A DNA stretch of 64,000 bases from Mesorhizobium carmichaelinearum. Lineage in GTDB: Bacteria; Pseudomonadota; Alphaproteobacteria; Rhizobiales; Rhizobiaceae. The notes below the pieces were generated by a model that saw nothing but the letters and a program-made list of their open reading frames with translations, made no database searches and was not told the origin of the DNA. Of the stretch, positions 37,795 to 45,703 are shown piece after piece. The position numbers and the translations under genes were made by a program. Every line of letters begins with the position of its first letter. Position 1 is the first letter of the stretch. Location: NCBI RefSeq assembly GCF_900199455.1, contig NZ_FZQR01000004.1, positions 558,001 through 622,000 on the forward strand, in the 5' to 3' direction.

Positions 37795-38802
37795 CTAGAT
37801 TCCATCCGGCGCCATGGCCGGCCCGGTGGTTTCGGCGACGATTCTCCGCCGGCCGACAACGCGTTCGCGATAAAGCGCATAGAGACCCGAGCCGACGACG
37901 ATTGTCGCACCGACGATCATCGGCATGTCCGGTATGTCGCCGAAGACGATCAGGCCAAGCAAGATGGACCAGAGGAGCGCCGTGTAGCGGAAGGGCGCGA
38001 TGAAGGAGATCTCGCCCGAGCGCATCGCCATGATGATGGATTGGTAGCCGATGACCACGAGCACCGCCGCCAGCGCCAAGAGCGCCGTGCTCTTGCCGCT
38101 CATCGGCGTCCAGCCCCCCATCGGCGACAACAGCACCGCGCCGACGACGGTCATTGCCAGTGCGGTCGCGGTCGAGACCAGCATCGTCGGTATGGTTTGG
38201 GGGATGCGCTTGGTGGAGAGATCGCGCACGGTGCAGCAGGCGACGCTGGCCAACGCCCAAAGGGAATAGATGGTGAAGCCGTCGAAGCCCGGCCGGACGA
38301 TGACCATCACACCGGCATAGCCGACGGCGATCGCCAGCCAGCGTCGCCAGCCGACCGCTTCGCCGAAAAACAGCGCGGCACCCATGGTCACCGCCAGCGG
38401 CAGCGCCTGAAGAACGGCCGAAACACTGCCGATCGGCAAATGGGCAAGCGCCACGAGGAATGACACGGTGGCGCCCGCTTCTCCCAGGACACGGATTGCC
38501 ACCATAGGCTGCAGCATCAGGCGCGGCCGCGAAAGCGCGCCACGTTGCCAGGCCAGCAGGCCGACGAAGAGCGAGGCAAAGGCCCCTCTGATCAGCATGA
38601 CCTGCGCCATGTTCATCGATAGCGAAGAGTATTTGGTGATGGCGTCGTTGAGCGTGAAGCCAACCATCGCCACCATCATGAACAACGCGCCGCGAAGATT
38701 TGGAGAAAGGGGCAAGACATCCACCGGTTGCTTGGGCAAGCAAGCCTGTAACAGCCCGCCACGAAACCGCAATGGCAAAGGGCTGGGCCAGGACCGGGGC
38801 AT
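37795..38802 (-). CDS. DMT-superfamily (EamA) transporter
   Basis: Inner-membrane drug/metabolite transporter with two EamA halves and ten predicted helices; up to 335 residues. The conserved core begins at about residue 35 (LRGALFMMVAMVGFTLNDAITKY); the second half begins near LLALAAVLVVIGYQSIIMAM. The start is uncertain: ATG 38802 gives an unusual Pro/Arg-rich leader, while GTG 38724 would start 8 residues before the core and fits better, though neither has a clear ribosome site. The substrate is unknown; it is 43 bases upstream of mobA. Confidence 0.85.
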   Translation of the reverse strand: MPRSWPSPLPLRFRGGLLQACLPKQPVDVLPLSPNLRGALFMMVAMVGFTLNDAITKYSSLSMNMAQVMLIRGAFASLFVGLLAWQRGALSRPRLMLQPMVAIRVLGEAGATVSFLVALAHLPIGSVSAVLQALPLAVTMGAALFFGEAVGWRRWLAIAVGYAGVMVIVRPGFDGFTIYSLWALASVACCTVRDLSTKRIPQTIPTMLVSTATALAMTVVGAVLLSPMGGWTPMSGKSTALLALAAVLVVIGYQSIIMAMRSGEISFIAPFRYTALLWSILLGLIVFGDIPDMPMIVGATIVVGSGLYALYRERVVGRRRIVAETTGPAMAPDGI

Positions 38803-38897
38803 TCGTCATAGCCGGCGCGAAATCACGCCCTGGATTCGGCACAAATCTGGTCGGGAGACGGCTCCGCCTCCCGAAAACTGTCTGGTCTCCGCGATGC

Positions 38898-39257
38898 CTA
38901 TTTCTTCGGCGTCAGTATTTCGGTGCCGTTGCCTTCCTTGCCGGCGATGGTCCACAGGCCATGCAGCGAGCCGTCATCCTCGACCTTGTAGACGACGAGG
39001 CCGATATCCTTACCCATGACATAGCCGGCGGAGAACGCGTCGTCATTGCGCATGCAGATGCCATCCGAGGAAGAGCCGCCCGTCTCCCAGTGGATCGCGC
39101 AGGTCGTCCCGCTGGTCAGCGTGATGGTGGCTTCGCCATCATATTTCGATCCGTCGAAATTGGTGCCGGCGACGGTATAGGTGCCGCCGATCGACTGAGC
39201 TGCCGCGGGCAGGGCCGTGAGGCCAAGCAATGCAAGAGAAAGAATGAGTTTGCGCAT
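38898..39257 (-). CDS. Small exported protein, uncharacterised
   Basis: A 119-residue protein with a clear signal peptide (MRKLILSLALLGLTALPAAAQ). The mature ~98 residues read as a beta-rich domain: IGGTYTVAGTNFDGSKYDGEATITL, TCAIHWETGG, GICMRNDDAFSAGYVMGKDIGLVVY, and GSLHGLWTIAGKEGNGTEIL. The alternating G/T/Y strands suggest a small lipocalin-like or FHA-like barrel, but I do not recognise a named family. Two cysteines could form a disulfide in the periplasm. It is a single gene between two other minus-strand genes. Confidence 0.8.
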   Translation of the reverse strand: MRKLILSLALLGLTALPAAAQSIGGTYTVAGTNFDGSKYDGEATITLTSGTTCAIHWETGGSSSDGICMRNDDAFSAGYVMGKDIGLVVYKVEDDGSLHGLWTIAGKEGNGTEILTPKK

Positions 39258-39376
39258 GATTTATTCCCCCTGTGAGCGACGATTCCGCTGCGGGGAAAGC
39301 TAGGCCGGAACATGCTGGCGGTAAATCGGGCAACCGTTTGCGGATCGGACTTTTTCTGGGATGTGACCGAAAATGC

Positions 39377-39850
39377 TCACGGCCCCTTGAGGCTGCCGGC
39401 GATCGGCCCGACCAGAGGGTCGTATTTCGATTTCAGGGCCGGCGGGTAATCGATCCAGACCGTGCGGATGACGCCATCCCTGCCGAACAGACGCCGCTCG
39501 TAGAAGATCTTTCCATCCTTCATCCCCGACAGCACCGCCCAGTTCTTGCCGACCTTGCTGTAGGTGACGGTGTAGCCAGGTTCCTTGCTTGCCTTTTCAT
39601 CGGCGACAAAGCCTTTCGGCGTGTCATCATCGACGTTGAGGATGCCGGAGCAGGTCAGGCTGGCGCCATCCGCGCTCAGCCACACCTGTCCGTCGCCATT
39701 TTCCGGCTCGGGCTGACGATCGGCAAATATCTCATCGGGAAAGGTGCAGACGGTGCCGAAGCGCTCGTTCACATAGGTGGAAGGCGCGGCGATCGCGCTG
39801 GTCGCCGCGATGATAATGACAGTCGCCAGGAACGAAGAACGTCGCCGCAT
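39377..39850 (-). CDS. Exported protein, uncharacterised
   Basis: A 157-residue protein with an N-terminal signal peptide (MRRRSSFLATVIIIAATSAIA). The mature part starts APSTYVNERFGTVCTFPDEIF and contains SADGASLTCSGILNVDDDTPKGF, YTVTYSKVGKNWAVLSGMKDGKIFYERRLF, and VIRTVWIDYPPALKSKYDPLV. This resembles periplasmic proteins of rhizobia that have one disulfide and a small alpha/beta domain; no function can be assigned. It lies 55 bases downstream of moaA on the same strand. Confidence 0.82.
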   Translation of the reverse strand: MRRRSSFLATVIIIAATSAIAAPSTYVNERFGTVCTFPDEIFADRQPEPENGDGQVWLSADGASLTCSGILNVDDDTPKGFVADEKASKEPGYTVTYSKVGKNWAVLSGMKDGKIFYERRLFGRDGVIRTVWIDYPPALKSKYDPLVGPIAGSLKGP

Positions 39851-39905
39851 GCTCGCCTCGAAGCCAATAGAGCCAGAAGCGATGTTGCATGAATTTTCGA
39901 AAAAA

Positions 39906-40901
39906 TCAGCCGCCAGTGACGCTCATATGCCGTGACACCGAGGGGCGGCTGGTGCGGCGGTCGATGATGAAATCATGGCCTTTCGGCTTGCGACCGATGG
40001 CCTCGTCGATCGCTTCGGCGACCAGTTCGTTGCCTTCGGATGCGCGCAAGGGCGCGCGCAGGTCGGCGGCATCTTCCTGGCCAAGGCACATATAGAGCGT
40101 GCCGGTGCAGGTCAGCCTGACGCGGTTGCAGCTTTCGCAGAAATTATGCGTCATCGGGGTGATGAAGCCAAGCTTGCCGCCGGTCTCGGCGACGTGGACG
40201 TAGCGGGCAGGGCCGCCGGTCTTAAAGGGAATGTCGGTCAGCGTGAACTGGCGCTCCAGTGAAGCGCGCAGCAGCGACAGCGGCAGATACTGGTCGGTGC
40301 GGTCGGCGTCGATCTCGCCCATCGGCATGGTTTCGATGACGGTCAGGTCCATGCCGCGGCCATGCGCCCAGCGCATCATGTCGGGCAGTTCGGCGTCGTT
40401 GAAATCCTTCAGCGCCACCGCGTTGAGCTTGACCTTCAACCCGGCCGCCTGCGCGGCGTCGATGCCATCCATGACCTTGCCGAGATGGCCCCAGCGGGTG
40501 ATCTGGTGGAACTTGTCGGCGTCGAGCGTGTCGAGCGAGACGTTGATGCGCTTGACACCGCAATCAGCGAGCTCGGCGGCAAAGCGCGACAGTTGCGAGC
40601 CGTTGGTGGTCAGCGTCAGTTCTTCGAGCGCGCCGCTGTCGAGATGGCGCGACAGCTGGCGCACCAGATGCATGATGTTCTTACGCACCAGCGGCTCACC
40701 GCCGGTGAGGCGCAGTCGCCTGACGCCCTTTTCGATGAAGACGGTGCAGAGCCGGTCCAGCTCTTCCAGCGACAACAAGTCCTTCTTCGGCAGGAAGGTC
40801 ATGTCCTCGGCCATGCAATAGGTGCAACGGAAATCGCAGCGGTCGGTGACCGACACTCTGAGATAGCTGATCGTGCGACCGAAGGGGTCGATCATGTTCA
40901 T
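39906..40901 (-). CDS. moaA: GTP 3',8-cyclase (molybdenum cofactor step 1)
   Basis: Radical-SAM enzyme that begins molybdopterin synthesis from GTP. The 331 residues carry the N-terminal cluster motif C22-x3-C26-x2-C29 ([10 protein letters not shown]), the SAM-binding [10 protein letters not shown], the second cluster [18 protein letters not shown], and the C-terminal Gly-Gly end (SVTGG) that is needed for activity in known MoaA. All residues are present. A candidate ModE-like box or promoter lies 32 bases upstream of ATG 40901. Confidence 0.97.
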   Translation of the reverse strand: MNMIDPFGRTISYLRVSVTDRCDFRCTYCMAEDMTFLPKKDLLSLEELDRLCTVFIEKGVRRLRLTGGEPLVRKNIMHLVRQLSRHLDSGALEELTLTTNGSQLSRFAAELADCGVKRINVSLDTLDADKFHQITRWGHLGKVMDGIDAAQAAGLKVKLNAVALKDFNDAELPDMMRWAHGRGMDLTVIETMPMGEIDADRTDQYLPLSLLRASLERQFTLTDIPFKTGGPARYVHVAETGGKLGFITPMTHNFCESCNRVRLTCTGTLYMCLGQEDAADLRAPLRASEGNELVAEAIDEAIGRKPKGHDFIIDRRTSRPSVSRHMSVTGG

Positions 40902-40932
40902 GTTCGAGCGTTTCCGTGGCCGTTACCGGCGT

Positions 40933-40958
40933 CGTTATATACAGCTATGTGATACGAT
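40933..40958. promoter_or_regulatory. Candidate ModE-like site or -10 region upstream of moaA
   Basis: CGTTATATA at 40933-40941 matches the left half of the known ModE/Mop box (CGnTATATA-N6-TATATAACG). The right side, CTATGTGATACGAT, is a poor match. Read on the minus strand, TATATAAC could instead be a -10 element of moaA. No copy stands before mobA or mobB, so the two readings cannot be separated by eye. Confidence 0.3.
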
Positions 40959-41097
40959 CCAGCTCATCATTCAAGATACCGCTTCTCGATCTTTGGTAAC
41001 ATCCCGGAGCCGACACGGTGTGTCGGTCGGCCTATGAGGACTTTTCCCCTTGCGCGAAGCGGCGTAGGGAAGGGCAATCGACACGGGATCAAACAGC

Positions 41098-41451
41098 ATG
41101 ACCGCGCCAAAAGAACTCAGGGTCTCCAAGGACCGCAAGCTGCTGTCGGTCACCTTTCCCAATCACCAGCCATTCGAATTGCCGGCGGAACTGTTGCGCG
41201 TTGCCTCGCCATCGGCCGAGGTGCAGGGCCATTCGCCGGAGCAGCGGGTGACGGTTCCCGGCAAGCGCAATGTGGCCATCCTGAAGATCGAGCCGGTCGG
41301 CAACTATGCGGTGCGCATCACCTTCGACGATTTCCACGACACCGGCATTTTCACCTGGAACTATCTGCATACGCTCGGCCACGAGAAGGATGAGCGCTGG
41401 AATGCCTATCTCGCGGAGCTTGCGGAAAAAGGCTTGAGCCGCGATCGCTGA
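41098..41451 (+). CDS. DUF971 (GBBH-like) family protein
   Basis: A 117-residue protein with the DUF971 domain, also seen at the N-terminus of gamma-butyrobetaine hydroxylase and in Fe-S assembly proteins such as ApbC/Mrp fusions. The domain reads LRVSKDRKLLSVTFPNHQPFELPAELLRVASPSAEVQGH, then VAILKIEPVGNYAVRITFDDFHDTGIFTWNYL. It probably handles iron or Fe-S groups (inference from family contexts). Start ATG 41098. It is divergent from moaA, itself an Fe-S enzyme, which fits an Fe-S-related role. Confidence 0.88.
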   Translation: MTAPKELRVSKDRKLLSVTFPNHQPFELPAELLRVASPSAEVQGHSPEQRVTVPGKRNVAILKIEPVGNYAVRITFDDFHDTGIFTWNYLHTLGHEKDERWNAYLAELAEKGLSRDR

Positions 41452-41517
41452 TCCAATCGCTGTCGTCAAAACGTCATCGATGTGGAGTAGCGCCGGCAAA
41501 GGTTCGGAGACGAAAAG

Positions 41518-42129
41518 ATGTCGCTCATCACCACGGTCGAACAGCTCGAAGCGCTCTATGGCTTTCCTGGCGAAGCTTCACTGGTCAAGGAACTCGACCA
41601 CGTCATTCCCGATTATGCCGCCTTCATCGAAGCCTCGCCCTTTGTCGCGCTTGCCACCAGCGGCCCGGAGGGACTGGACTGTTCGCCGCGAGGCGATCTC
41701 GCCGGCTTCGTGCGCATCGTTGATCCCAGGACGCTGATGATGCCGGACCGGCGCGGCAATAATCGCGCCGATTCGCTGAAAAACATCATCCGGGATTCGC
41801 GTGTCGGGCTGCTGTTCCTGGTGCCGGGCTCCGGCACGACGCTGCGCATCAACGGCCGGGCGCATATCACCACGGACGCCGCACTGTGCGCGTCCTTCAT
41901 GGTCGACGGCAAAGCGGCGCGCTCGGTGACCGTCATCGACGTCGATTCGGTCTACTTCCAGTGCGCCCGCGCCATCGTGCGGTCCGAGCTTTGGAATCCG
42001 GCCAAACATGTCGATCCGAAATCGCTGCCGACGCCCGGAAAAATCCTGGAAGTCACCAGCCGCAAGAACATCGACGGCGAGGCCTACGACAAGGAATGGC
42101 CGGAGCGGGCGAAGAAGACGATGTGGTGA
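41518..42129 (+). CDS. Pyridoxamine 5'-phosphate oxidase-like FMN-binding protein
   Basis: A 203-residue split-barrel flavoprotein of the PPOX group, close to the MSMEG_1061-type subfamily. Characteristic segments are YAAFIEASPFVALATSGPEGLDCSPRGD, LMMPDRRGNNRADSLKNIIRDSRVGLLFLVPG, TTLRINGRAHIT and a C-terminal VYFQCARAIVRSELW. Known relatives bind FMN or F420; the substrate is unknown. It starts 66 bases after DUF971 and is convergent with the MarR gene (12 bases between stops). Confidence 0.9.
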   Translation: MSLITTVEQLEALYGFPGEASLVKELDHVIPDYAAFIEASPFVALATSGPEGLDCSPRGDLAGFVRIVDPRTLMMPDRRGNNRADSLKNIIRDSRVGLLFLVPGSGTTLRINGRAHITTDAALCASFMVDGKAARSVTVIDVDSVYFQCARAIVRSELWNPAKHVDPKSLPTPGKILEVTSRKNIDGEAYDKEWPERAKKTMW

Positions 42130-42141
42130 GTGACCGGGCCG

Positions 42142-42594
42142 TCAGGCTTCCTTCAGCACCTCATAGATCTTGCGCATCTGTTCGCCGATCATGTCGCATT
42201 GTTCAGGTGTCGACTGGCTCATCGCCTTTTCGATCAGCGCCATATGCACTTTCAGCGCCTGCATCAGCAGCGCCTCGCCAGCCTCGGTCAAGGCGAGCCG
42301 CAAGATGCGCTTGTCCTTTTCGTCGCCTTCGCGGCGCAGCAGGCCGCGCGCCTCCAGCTGCGGGAGCAGCATGGTGATGTTGGAACGGCCGACGAGCAGC
42401 TTGCGCGCGAGGTCGTGCTGCGACATGCCGGGATGGCGGTAGAGGTTCATCAGCACGTCGAGCTGCGCCGGCTTGAGATCCAGCGGCGCGAGTTTCACCG
42501 CCAGCGTGCGCTCCAGCACATGGCAGGCGCGCGCCACCGCGACCCAGTTGCGAAAACGCGGGTTGTCCCAGGGTAGCTCTTGTTTATTGTTCAT
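42142..42594 (-). CDS. MarR-family transcriptional regulator
   Basis: A 150-residue winged-helix regulator. Segments include LAVKLAPLDLKPAQLDVLMNLYRHPGMSQHDLARKLLVGRSNITMLLPQLEARGLLRRE, covering helices 2-5 and the DNA-recognition helix, then the wing EGDEKDKRILRLALTEAGEALL. It is divergent from the alpha/beta-hydrolase at 42642, and palindromes in the 47-base intergenic region make autoregulation and control of the hydrolase likely. Confidence 0.93.
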   Translation of the reverse strand: MNNKQELPWDNPRFRNWVAVARACHVLERTLAVKLAPLDLKPAQLDVLMNLYRHPGMSQHDLARKLLVGRSNITMLLPQLEARGLLRREGDEKDKRILRLALTEAGEALLMQALKVHMALIEKAMSQSTPEQCDMIGEQMRKIYEVLKEA

Positions 42595-42597
42595 CTT

Positions 42598-42622
42598 TGA
42601 ACTATTATGTTCATGCTTGAAC
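42598..42622. promoter_or_regulatory. MarR-type operator in the divergent promoter
   Basis: Three half-sites alternate in direction: TGAAC (42598-42602), GTTCA (42609-42613) and TGAAC (42618-42622). They form two overlapping palindromes, TGAAC-6-GTTCA and GTTCA-4-TGAAC. They start 4 bases from the MarR ATG and about 20 bases from the hydrolase ATG, where a bound dimer would block both promoters. Confidence 0.65.
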
Positions 42623-42641
42623 GTATGGATGGATTCTCACT

Positions 42642-43553
42642 ATGGCATCAATCGGGCTGAAGGTCATCCGCAGCGTATTTGGTGCGGCCGAACATATCGC
42701 GCCACGCATCACCGGGCGCGCGGCTTTCGAGTTGTTCTGCCGCACACCGAGCACCAAGGCGCTGACCGAGGGCGAGCGCCGCGCCATCGGCCGTGCCGCA
42801 GAGTTCATGACCGAGGCGCGCCATCATCGGTTGAAGACGGCAACCGGCTGCGTCATGGTGCACGAATTCCGGCCGGAACCGGGCAGGGCGGCTGCCGGCA
42901 CCGTGCTTGTCGTTCATGGCTGGCGTTCGCGTACCGAATATATGCGCGCCTTGATCGAGGGCTATCGGGCGGCCGGCTACAGGGTCGTTTCCCTTGACCT
43001 GCCGGGCCATGGCCATTCGCAGGGCCGGCACCTGAACATGGTCAATGCGGTCGAGGCCGTACGGGTCGCCGGCGAATGGTTCGGCCCGTTTGTCGCAGCG
43101 GTGGGGCATTCCTTCGGCGGCGCCGTTGCCGCCAATGCCGTTGCCGGTTCGGTCAAGAACATTCCGCCGCTGACGGCCGGACGTCTCGTGCTGATCGCAG
43201 CGCCGAGCTCCTTGCCGGCGATCTTCGCCGATTTCAGCCGCATGCTTAATGTCGGGCCGCGTTCACAGGTCGCGATGGCGGACCGTGTCCAACATTTGTC
43301 CGGCCGGCCGCTGCATGAATTCACCGGCGACCGACAGCTCGCCCAGGCGCCCGTGCCGACCCTGGTCATCCACGCGCCTGACGACCGCGAAGTGCCGGCC
43401 GAGCATGCAAAGCGCTATGCCGGCGCCGGCGGCCATGTGCGGCTGCACTGGGCCGACGGGCTCGGCCATCGCCGCATTCTGGCAGACAAGGGCGTTGTCG
43501 AACGCGCCGTAGCCTTCGTCGCGGAGCACCGCGAGCCATCCTTGCTGCATTGA
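42642..43553 (+). CDS. Alpha/beta-hydrolase
   Basis: A 303-residue alpha/beta-hydrolase. The N-terminal ~80 residues carry a helix-rich cap-like region, followed by VLVVHGWRSRTEYMRALIEGYRAAGYRVVSLDLPGHGHS (oxyanion HGW and helix A), the nucleophile elbow VGHSFGGAVAAN, an acid in VIHAPDDREVP, and a late His in WADGLGHRRIL. The substrate is unknown. It is controlled in all likelihood by the divergent MarR protein, whose ligand may be the hydrolase's substrate. Confidence 0.88.
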   Translation: MASIGLKVIRSVFGAAEHIAPRITGRAAFELFCRTPSTKALTEGERRAIGRAAEFMTEARHHRLKTATGCVMVHEFRPEPGRAAAGTVLVVHGWRSRTEYMRALIEGYRAAGYRVVSLDLPGHGHSQGRHLNMVNAVEAVRVAGEWFGPFVAAVGHSFGGAVAANAVAGSVKNIPPLTAGRLVLIAAPSSLPAIFADFSRMLNVGPRSQVAMADRVQHLSGRPLHEFTGDRQLAQAPVPTLVIHAPDDREVPAEHAKRYAGAGGHVRLHWADGLGHRRILADKGVVERAVAFVAEHREPSLLH

Positions 43554-43560
43554 GCCGCAG

Positions 43561-43959
43561 TCAGGCTTTCTTCTTCTCGCCGGGCTCGACGGGCAGTCCG
43601 GCCGCCTTCCAGGCGGTGTAGCCGCCAAGGATGTGCTTGACCGGGGCAAGTCCCATGTCCTGCGCCGTCTTGGTGGCGAGCGCCGAGCGCCAGCCGCCGG
43701 CGCAGAAGAAAACGAAGCTCTTGCCCGAGGCGAAGAACGGCTTGTGATAGGGGCTTTCGGGATCGATCCAGAACTCCAGCATGCCGCGAGTGACATGCTT
43801 TGCGCCGGGTATTTTCCCATCGCGCTCTACTTCGCGCGGATCACGCAGGTCGACGAAGATGGTGTCCTCGTCCTCGAGCAGTCCTGCCGCTTCTTCAGGC
43901 GAAACCACTTCGATCTCGGCGTTGGCCTCATCCAGCAGTTCGCGATACCCCTTCTTCAC
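43561..43959 (-). CDS. Rhodanese-like domain protein
   Basis: A 132-residue single-domain rhodanese, a sulfurtransferase-fold protein. The active-site loop is FFCAGGWRSALATK with the persulfide Cys. Flanking motifs are EDTIFVDLRDPREVERDGKIPGAKHV and HILGGYTAWKAAGLPV. The start is GTG 43959 with GGGAGG ten bases upstream; the ATG at 44004 lacks a ribosome site. It is convergent with the alpha/beta-hydrolase (7 bases between stops). Confidence 0.88.
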   Translation of the reverse strand: MKKGYRELLDEANAEIEVVSPEEAAGLLEDEDTIFVDLRDPREVERDGKIPGAKHVTRGMLEFWIDPESPYHKPFFASGKSFVFFCAGGWRSALATKTAQDMGLAPVKHILGGYTAWKAAGLPVEPGEKKKA

Positions 43960-44017
43960 AGGCCTGTTTCCTCCCAACCGCGCATATCTGAATTTCCACC
44001 ACAACGGCCAGCGTTTG

Positions 44018-44632
44018 TCACGCTCTGTCCGGGCCTGCCAGCGTTTGCCAGGCAGCCATCGCGCCGGTGACGGTCGCCATCAGCGCGGTGCACGAAGCGC
44101 CGTCGCGCGCCTGGATGGACATGCCGTGCTGCACCGTGGCGTAGAAGGTCGCCACGGCACCGCAGTCGAAGTCGGCAGGCAATTCACCCTCGGCCACGCC
44201 GCGCTCCAGGCGCTTGCGCAAGGCCGTGAGGTTTTCGGCGCGGCGGCGGCGCAAATCCGTGCAGATGGCACCGCTGCTTGAGTCCTCATGCAGTGCGCCC
44301 AGCGCAATCAGGCAGCCTTGCGGGCGATCGGTTTGCGAATAGGCCCTGGCTGTCTGCCGCAGGAAGTTCTCCATCGCCAGGCATGCTGTCGATGCCTTGT
44401 CCAAGGCGGCCCAGATCTCGGTCCCTTCGGCTTGCGTATAGTATTCGGTCGCTTCCAGGAACAGCGCCTCCTTGCTGCCGAAGGCGGCGTAGAGGCTGGG
44501 CGAATTGATAGCCATCGCCGCGGTCAGCTCGGCGACCGACGTGCCCTCATAGCCCTTGGCCCAGAACAGCTCCATCGCGCGCCGCAAAGCCGCGGTTCGA
44601 TCGAAGGTGCGGGGACGGCCTCTTTCCGACAT
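44018..44632 (-). CDS. TetR/AcrR-family transcriptional regulator
   Basis: A 204-residue repressor. N-terminal HTH: RTAALRRAMELFWAKGYEGTSVAELTAAMAINSPSLYAAFGSKEALFLEATEYY, the standard TetR DNA-binding helices. The C-terminal ligand domain contains several cysteines and a RRRRAENLTALRKRLERG helix. It is divergent from an SDR gene whose upstream region holds a perfect TTTATGTA-N8-TACATAAA palindrome and a degenerate copy next to the tetR start, so it probably represses both. Confidence 0.93.
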   Translation of the reverse strand: MSERGRPRTFDRTAALRRAMELFWAKGYEGTSVAELTAAMAINSPSLYAAFGSKEALFLEATEYYTQAEGTEIWAALDKASTACLAMENFLRQTARAYSQTDRPQGCLIALGALHEDSSSGAICTDLRRRRAENLTALRKRLERGVAEGELPADFDCGAVATFYATVQHGMSIQARDGASCTALMATVTGAMAAWQTLAGPDRA

Positions 44633-44640
44633 GTTCTTCT

Positions 44641-44664
44641 TTTCTGTGTTGATCGATACATAAA
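44641..44664. promoter_or_regulatory. Degenerate TetR operator next to the tetR start
   Basis: TTTCTGTG-N8-TACATAAA (44641-44648 and 44657-44664). The right arm is identical to the right arm of the site at 44698-44721 and the left arm matches at 6 of 8 positions. It begins 8 bases upstream of the tetR ATG, a placement suited to autorepression. Confidence 0.55.
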
Positions 44665-44697
44665 TGAGTTGACGCGGCTGGACAAGCCTGACAGGTA

Positions 44698-44721
44698 TTT
44701 ATGTATCAATCACTACATAAA
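44698..44721. promoter_or_regulatory. Perfect TetR-type operator upstream of the SDR gene
   Basis: TTTATGTA (44698-44705), 8-base spacer, TACATAAA (44714-44721): perfect 8-bp arms. It lies 26 bases upstream of the SDR ATG and shares its last six bases with a 15-base tandem duplication that follows. Confidence 0.75.
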
Positions 44722-44745
44722 TGGAGAAACCATAAATGGAGAAAC
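44716..44745 (+). repeat. Exact 15-base tandem duplication carrying the SDR ribosome site
   Basis: CATAAATGGAGAAAC occurs twice in direct tandem (44716-44730, 44731-44745). Each copy carries an ATG, a GGAG Shine-Dalgarno core and half of the operator arm. Copy 1 would start a four-codon peptide ending in TAA; copy 2 places GGAG six bases before the SDR ATG 44748. Confidence 0.85.
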
Positions 44746-44747
44746 CA

Positions 44748-45494
44748 ATGTCTTCCAGAAATTTGAACGGCAAAGTGGCGCTCGTCACCGGTGGCAGCCG
44801 CGGCATCGGAGCGGCGATCGCGCGAAGGCTCGCGACTGACGGCGCCGATGTCGCCCTGACCTATGTGCATGGCGAGGAGCAGGCCCGCTCGGTCGTGGCC
44901 GAGATAGAGACCAAGGGCGGCCGCGCCGTCGCGATCAAAGCCGACAACCGCGATGCCGAGGCGATAGACAAGGCCGTCGATGACGCCGTCGCGGCATTCG
45001 GACGGCTCGATATCCTGGTCAACAGTGCCGGCATCTGGCGCGCGGCACCCATCGACACATTGTCGTTAGCCGACTTCGACGAGACCATGTCGGTCAATCT
45101 GAGAGCCCCGTTCATCGCCTCGAAGGCGGCGGCAAGGCACTTGGGCGAGGGCGGCAGGATCATCTCGATCGGCAGCAATCTCGCCGAACGCGTCACCGAC
45201 GCCAGCCTCGGCGCCTATTCCACCAGCAAGGCGGCGCTGGTCGGTTTGACCAAGGCTCTCGCACGTGACCTCGGTCCGCGCGGCATCACCGCCAATGTCG
45301 TCCATCCCGGCTCGACCGACACCGACATGAACCCGGCGGACGGACCGCATGCCGAACACCAACGCCAGAAGATGGCAACGCCGCGATTCGGCAAGGCCGA
45401 CGACATCGCCGGCATGGTTGCCTGGCTTGCCGGCCCGGAGGGACGTTTTGTCACCGGCGCCGCATTGACCATCGATGGTGGTGCCAACGCCTGA
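44748..45494 (+). CDS. Short-chain dehydrogenase/reductase
   Basis: A 248-residue classical SDR: cofactor motif VTGGSRGIGAAIA (about residues 14-26), NSAG at the beta-4 end, catalytic Ser in IISIGSNL, the YSTSK catalytic Tyr/Lys, and the C-terminal VTGAALTIDGGANA. A 3-oxoacyl-ACP-reductase-like enzyme is the closest description; the substrate is unknown. ATG 44748 has GGAG six bases upstream and is preferred to ATG 44736, which merely reads the duplicated leader. Regulated by the divergent TetR (inference). Confidence 0.92.
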   Translation: MSSRNLNGKVALVTGGSRGIGAAIARRLATDGADVALTYVHGEEQARSVVAEIETKGGRAVAIKADNRDAEAIDKAVDDAVAAFGRLDILVNSAGIWRAAPIDTLSLADFDETMSVNLRAPFIASKAAARHLGEGGRIISIGSNLAERVTDASLGAYSTSKAALVGLTKALARDLGPRGITANVVHPGSTDTDMNPADGPHAEHQRQKMATPRFGKADDIAGMVAWLAGPEGRFVTGAALTIDGGANA

Positions 45495-45703
45495 TTTTCA
45501 TGGAGTGCTTGGGCTGGAGCGAAACACCCGCGCTCCAGCCGTCACGATGTTGTGAAACCGTTCTGCAACAGGCTTTCCGAAATTTATGAAAGCTTAACGA
45601 AATCGGTATGAATCGGTATAGTCGCGCCTTACATCCGCCATGCGGTGGGCGAGACGGTCTTGCGTGCGGAACGGGAACCGGTTGCGGCCGGAGCGGGTGA
45701 TCC

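Noticed and set aside
40902..41097. Molybdenum-cofactor riboswitch upstream of moaA
   Set aside because: The gap is under 200 bases, is shared with a divergent gene, and no Moco-element pattern could be recognised.
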